Of a stretch of DNA of 64,000 bases, positions 62,069-64,000 are shown one piece after another; within the stretch, counting starts at the first letter, position 1; each line of letters begins with the position of its first letter. A program made the translations under genes and the position numbers. Where the stretch lies: assembly GCF_013410455.1 (NCBI RefSeq), contig NZ_JACCFW010000001.1, positions 3,178,929 to 3,242,928 of the forward strand. The letters are read 5' to 3'. The notes under the pieces were generated by a model. That model searched no databases. It was given only the letters and a program-made list of their open reading frames with translations, and had not been told where the DNA came from. The DNA is from Allobranchiibius huperziae (lineage in GTDB: Bacteria > Actinomycetota > Actinomycetes > Actinomycetales > Dermatophilaceae).

Positions 62069-63535
62069 TCAGGCCGCGCGCAGCTCCGCCAGATCGGTAC
62101 TACGGCGCAGGAAGAGCAGTGACACGAGCGTCACCGCTGCGGCAAGGAGCAGAGCGCCTCCCGCCACTGTGGCGAGGGCCGCCCATGGCACCGGAATGGC
62201 CTCGATCACGGGGCGGTAGTCGATCTGTCCGGCGCCGCCCGCCGGGACGGGAGTGGAGGGGACGTAGACGGTTGCGCTGGATCCGTAGACACCGCGCGCG
62301 GCGAGCACTCCCGTCGTTGTGGCGATCAGGACGGTCGGGACCAGGGGGGCGACCATCTCCAGCAGCGTCGCGGTGGCGAGCGTTCGACGCGGGACGCCCG
62401 AGGCGACCAGGGCCGCCAGAGTGCGCCGTCGGGCGACCACTCCCTCCGCGGCGACCACCAGGAGGCCCGCCACCGCGATGGCGATCGCGACAGCCAGGAC
62501 GACGTCCACCAGGTCGAACGCGTTGGCGTAGAAGGGGTCGTCGTTGCCGGCGGTGCGGAGCAGGAAGTCGGCGCGCACACCCTGCGCTGCCGCTCCGATC
62601 AGCACCGAGACGACGACGGCGGCGCAGGCCCGGCTGGCGGTGAAGGGCGCGGCCACCATTCGGCGACAGGCGATGAGTGCCGCGGGCCGACGCGCATGTG
62701 CAGCTCCCAGCCTTCCGAGGTGGAGCGCGCACGCTGCCGACCCGAGCACCAGGCCGATTCCGGTGCAGAGGAAGAACGCCGTGATCAGAAGCAGGAAAGC
62801 ACCCTGGCTTCCGTAAAGACGCGCTGGAATCGCCGACCAACCGATCAGACCGATCGCGCCGATCAGGAAGACGATGACGGGAGCGATGGCGGGCGGTCGG
62901 TGGATCACCCGGCGGATCACTCCGAACGGCGTGAGCGCCGTACGCCGCAGCGCGAGGAGCCCGAGCAGGGACGCACCGGCCGGCACCGCCAGAAGCACCA
63001 TGACGAGCAAGACGGGGTGTGGCAGGACGTCCGTGGGGAGCAGGTGGGCATGGTCGGCAGTCTGCTCACCCATCTGAAACCCCCTGCCGGATCCGCCGGT
63101 CGAGAACCATCGATGGATCACGAGATACGCCGACGCGGCCACCACCGAGCCCAGGGCGGCAGCGCAGCAGACCTCGAGCGCGAGGACGGTGCGAACGTCC
63201 CGTGGCGTGCCACCGGCCATCCTCATCGCGGCCAGCCGCCGGTCGCGGGCCGGCGCACCGACGCGGCTGCACTGCCCCACGAAGGACAGACTCAGAGCGC
63301 TGATCGCGATCATCGCCACCACCACTCCCGGGTGCAGACCGGGCTCGGACAGCAGCTTGGTGGTGTAGGGCCCGTCGTGCGGTCCGATGCTGATTACTGC
63401 CGCCGCGAGCAGCAGCACGAATGACGCGAAGGCCGAGCCGACCGCGGTGAGCACGATGCGCAGCGCGTCTGCCCGGCCGCCGCGCAGAGCGAGCCGCAGA
63501 AGGCTTGCGAACCGTGGCCCGCGCGCGGAGGTCAC
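62069..63535 (-). CDS. FtsX-type ABC transporter permease
   Basis: 488 residues from GTG 63535. About ten hydrophobic segments; two FtsX-like blocks (ALSLSFVGQCSRVGAPARDRRLAAMRMAGGTPRDV and AAEGVVARRRTLAALVASGVPRRTLATATLLEMVAPLVPT). Permease of a MacB-like, efflux or lipoprotein-releasing type system. Overlaps the stop of the ATPase gene by 4 bp (GTGA at 63532-63535). Confidence 0.82.
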   Translation of the reverse strand: MTSARGPRFASLLRLALRGGRADALRIVLTAVGSAFASFVLLLAAAVISIGPHDGPYTTKLLSEPGLHPGVVVAMIAISALSLSFVGQCSRVGAPARDRRLAAMRMAGGTPRDVRTVLALEVCCAAALGSVVAASAYLVIHRWFSTGGSGRGFQMGEQTADHAHLLPTDVLPHPVLLVMVLLAVPAGASLLGLLALRRTALTPFGVIRRVIHRPPAIAPVIVFLIGAIGLIGWSAIPARLYGSQGAFLLLITAFFLCTGIGLVLGSAACALHLGRLGAAHARRPAALIACRRMVAAPFTASRACAAVVVSVLIGAAAQGVRADFLLRTAGNDDPFYANAFDLVDVVLAVAIAIAVAGLLVVAAEGVVARRRTLAALVASGVPRRTLATATLLEMVAPLVPTVLIATTTGVLAARGVYGSSATVYVPSTPVPAGGAGQIDYRPVIEAIPVPWAALATVAGGALLLAAAVTLVSLLFLRRSTDLAELRAA

Positions 63536-64000
63536 GACGCCTCCCCACCGATCACCACGTGCGCCGCGTCGACGGCGCCGTCGTAGCCGTCGATCTGTCC
63601 GTCGCGCAGTTGGATCTCGCGATCGCCGTACGCCGCGACCCGGGCGTCGTGCGTGACCAGGACGACGCTGGTGCCCGCCTCCCGCACGACACGGCTCATC
63701 TGGGTCATCACCTGCTCGCCGTTCAGGCTGTCCAGCGCGCCGGTCGGCTCATCGGCGAAGAGCACCTGCGGCTCGGTGACCATGGCCCGCGCCACCGCGA
63801 CCCGTTGGGCCTGCCCGCCGGACATCTCCGTCGGTCGCGTGCGGGCCAGCCCGACGACCTCGAACCGCTCCAGCCATGTCGTCGCCGCAGCCATCGCGGC
63901 CCCGCGACGCGATCCGTCGAGCAGAAGCGGTAGCGCCACGTTCTCGATGGCTGTGAGCTCGGGCACCAACTGGCCGAACTGGAAGAGCACCCCGAAATCA
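63532..64000 (-). CDS. ABC transporter ATP-binding protein, partial (cut at the right edge)
   Basis: The C-terminal 155 residues or so: Q-loop FGQLVPELTAIENV, signature MSGGQAQRVAVARAMV, Walker B VLFADEPTGALDS, and H-loop VTHDARV. The N-terminus with Walker A lies beyond position 64000. MacB/LolD-type ATPase pairing with the FtsX-like permease (4-bp overlap). Confidence 0.88.
   Translation of the reverse strand, partial: DFGVLFQFGQLVPELTAIENVALPLLLDGSRRGAAMAAATTWLERFEVVGLARTRPTEMSGGQAQRVAVARAMVTEPQVLFADEPTGALDSLNGEQVMTQMSRVVREAGTSVVLVTHDARVAAYGDREIQLRDGQIDGYDGAVDAAHVVIGGEAS

Overview
The window is GC-rich actinobacterial DNA. Evidence: a mycofactocin cluster, a dnaK-grpE-dnaJ-hspR operon with HspR-type (HAIR) inverted repeats, the split actinobacterial lycopene cyclase pair crtYe/crtYf, many GTG/TTG starts, and tight ATGA/GTGA gene overlaps. 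The gene set resembles Micrococcales such as the Dermacoccaceae, but that is an inference and the sequence alone does not fix the genus.

Layout. 1-4319: the distal part of a mycofactocin (redox peptide cofactor) operon in the order mftE, SDR dehydrogenase, mftF, mftD, all overlapping by 4-8 bp. 4443-13993: exported SGNH hydrolase, SRPBCC protein, secreted trypsin-like protease, RraB-like protein, ribokinase, a MarR-controlled membrane protein/SDR pair with a perfect palindromic operator, a TetR/MFS efflux pair, a Tat lipoprotein esterase and an S66 (MccF-like) peptidase. 14051-18533: the heat-shock operon with two HAIR elements upstream and a nested hairpin between grpE and dnaJ. 18534-27095: mostly housekeeping and hypothetical genes (PLP desulfurase-like enzyme, DUF1801, NTF2-like, epoxide hydrolase, VOC, PRC-barrel/DUF2382, Tat-exported protein, NCS2 permease). 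27130-34429: a leftward carotenoid operon idi, acyltransferase, CrtQ-like glycosyltransferase, P450, membrane protein, crtI, crtB, crtYe, crtYf, which looks able to make a C40 carotenoid carrying a glycosyl/acyl tail.

37535-43290 is a decayed fragment of a prophage: dcm C-terminus, primase-polymerase, Zn-ribbon proteins, RuvC, terminase small and large subunits. Its genes carry frameshifts, nonsense codons and a 23-C homopolymer, while the flanking chromosomal genes are intact. 43291-50106 holds MarR/YceI, a PPOX flavoprotein, TPR, OsmC, MarR/extradiol dioxygenase, a sedolisin without signal peptide and a DeoR regulator. 50362-55101 is a complete sugar ABC importer with the YtfQ-YtfR-YtfT-YjfF layout. 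55118-64000: MFS exporter, two hypothetical proteins, CopA copper ATPase under a CsoR-type operator, acyl-CoA ligase, and an FtsX-type ABC exporter cut by the right edge.

Recurring regulatory architecture: several gene ends carry nested inverted repeats (long outer arms around a second palindrome), at 15513-15582, 18460-18520, 27104-27147 and 45172-45231. No tRNA, rRNA, CRISPR array or insertion sequence was recognised.
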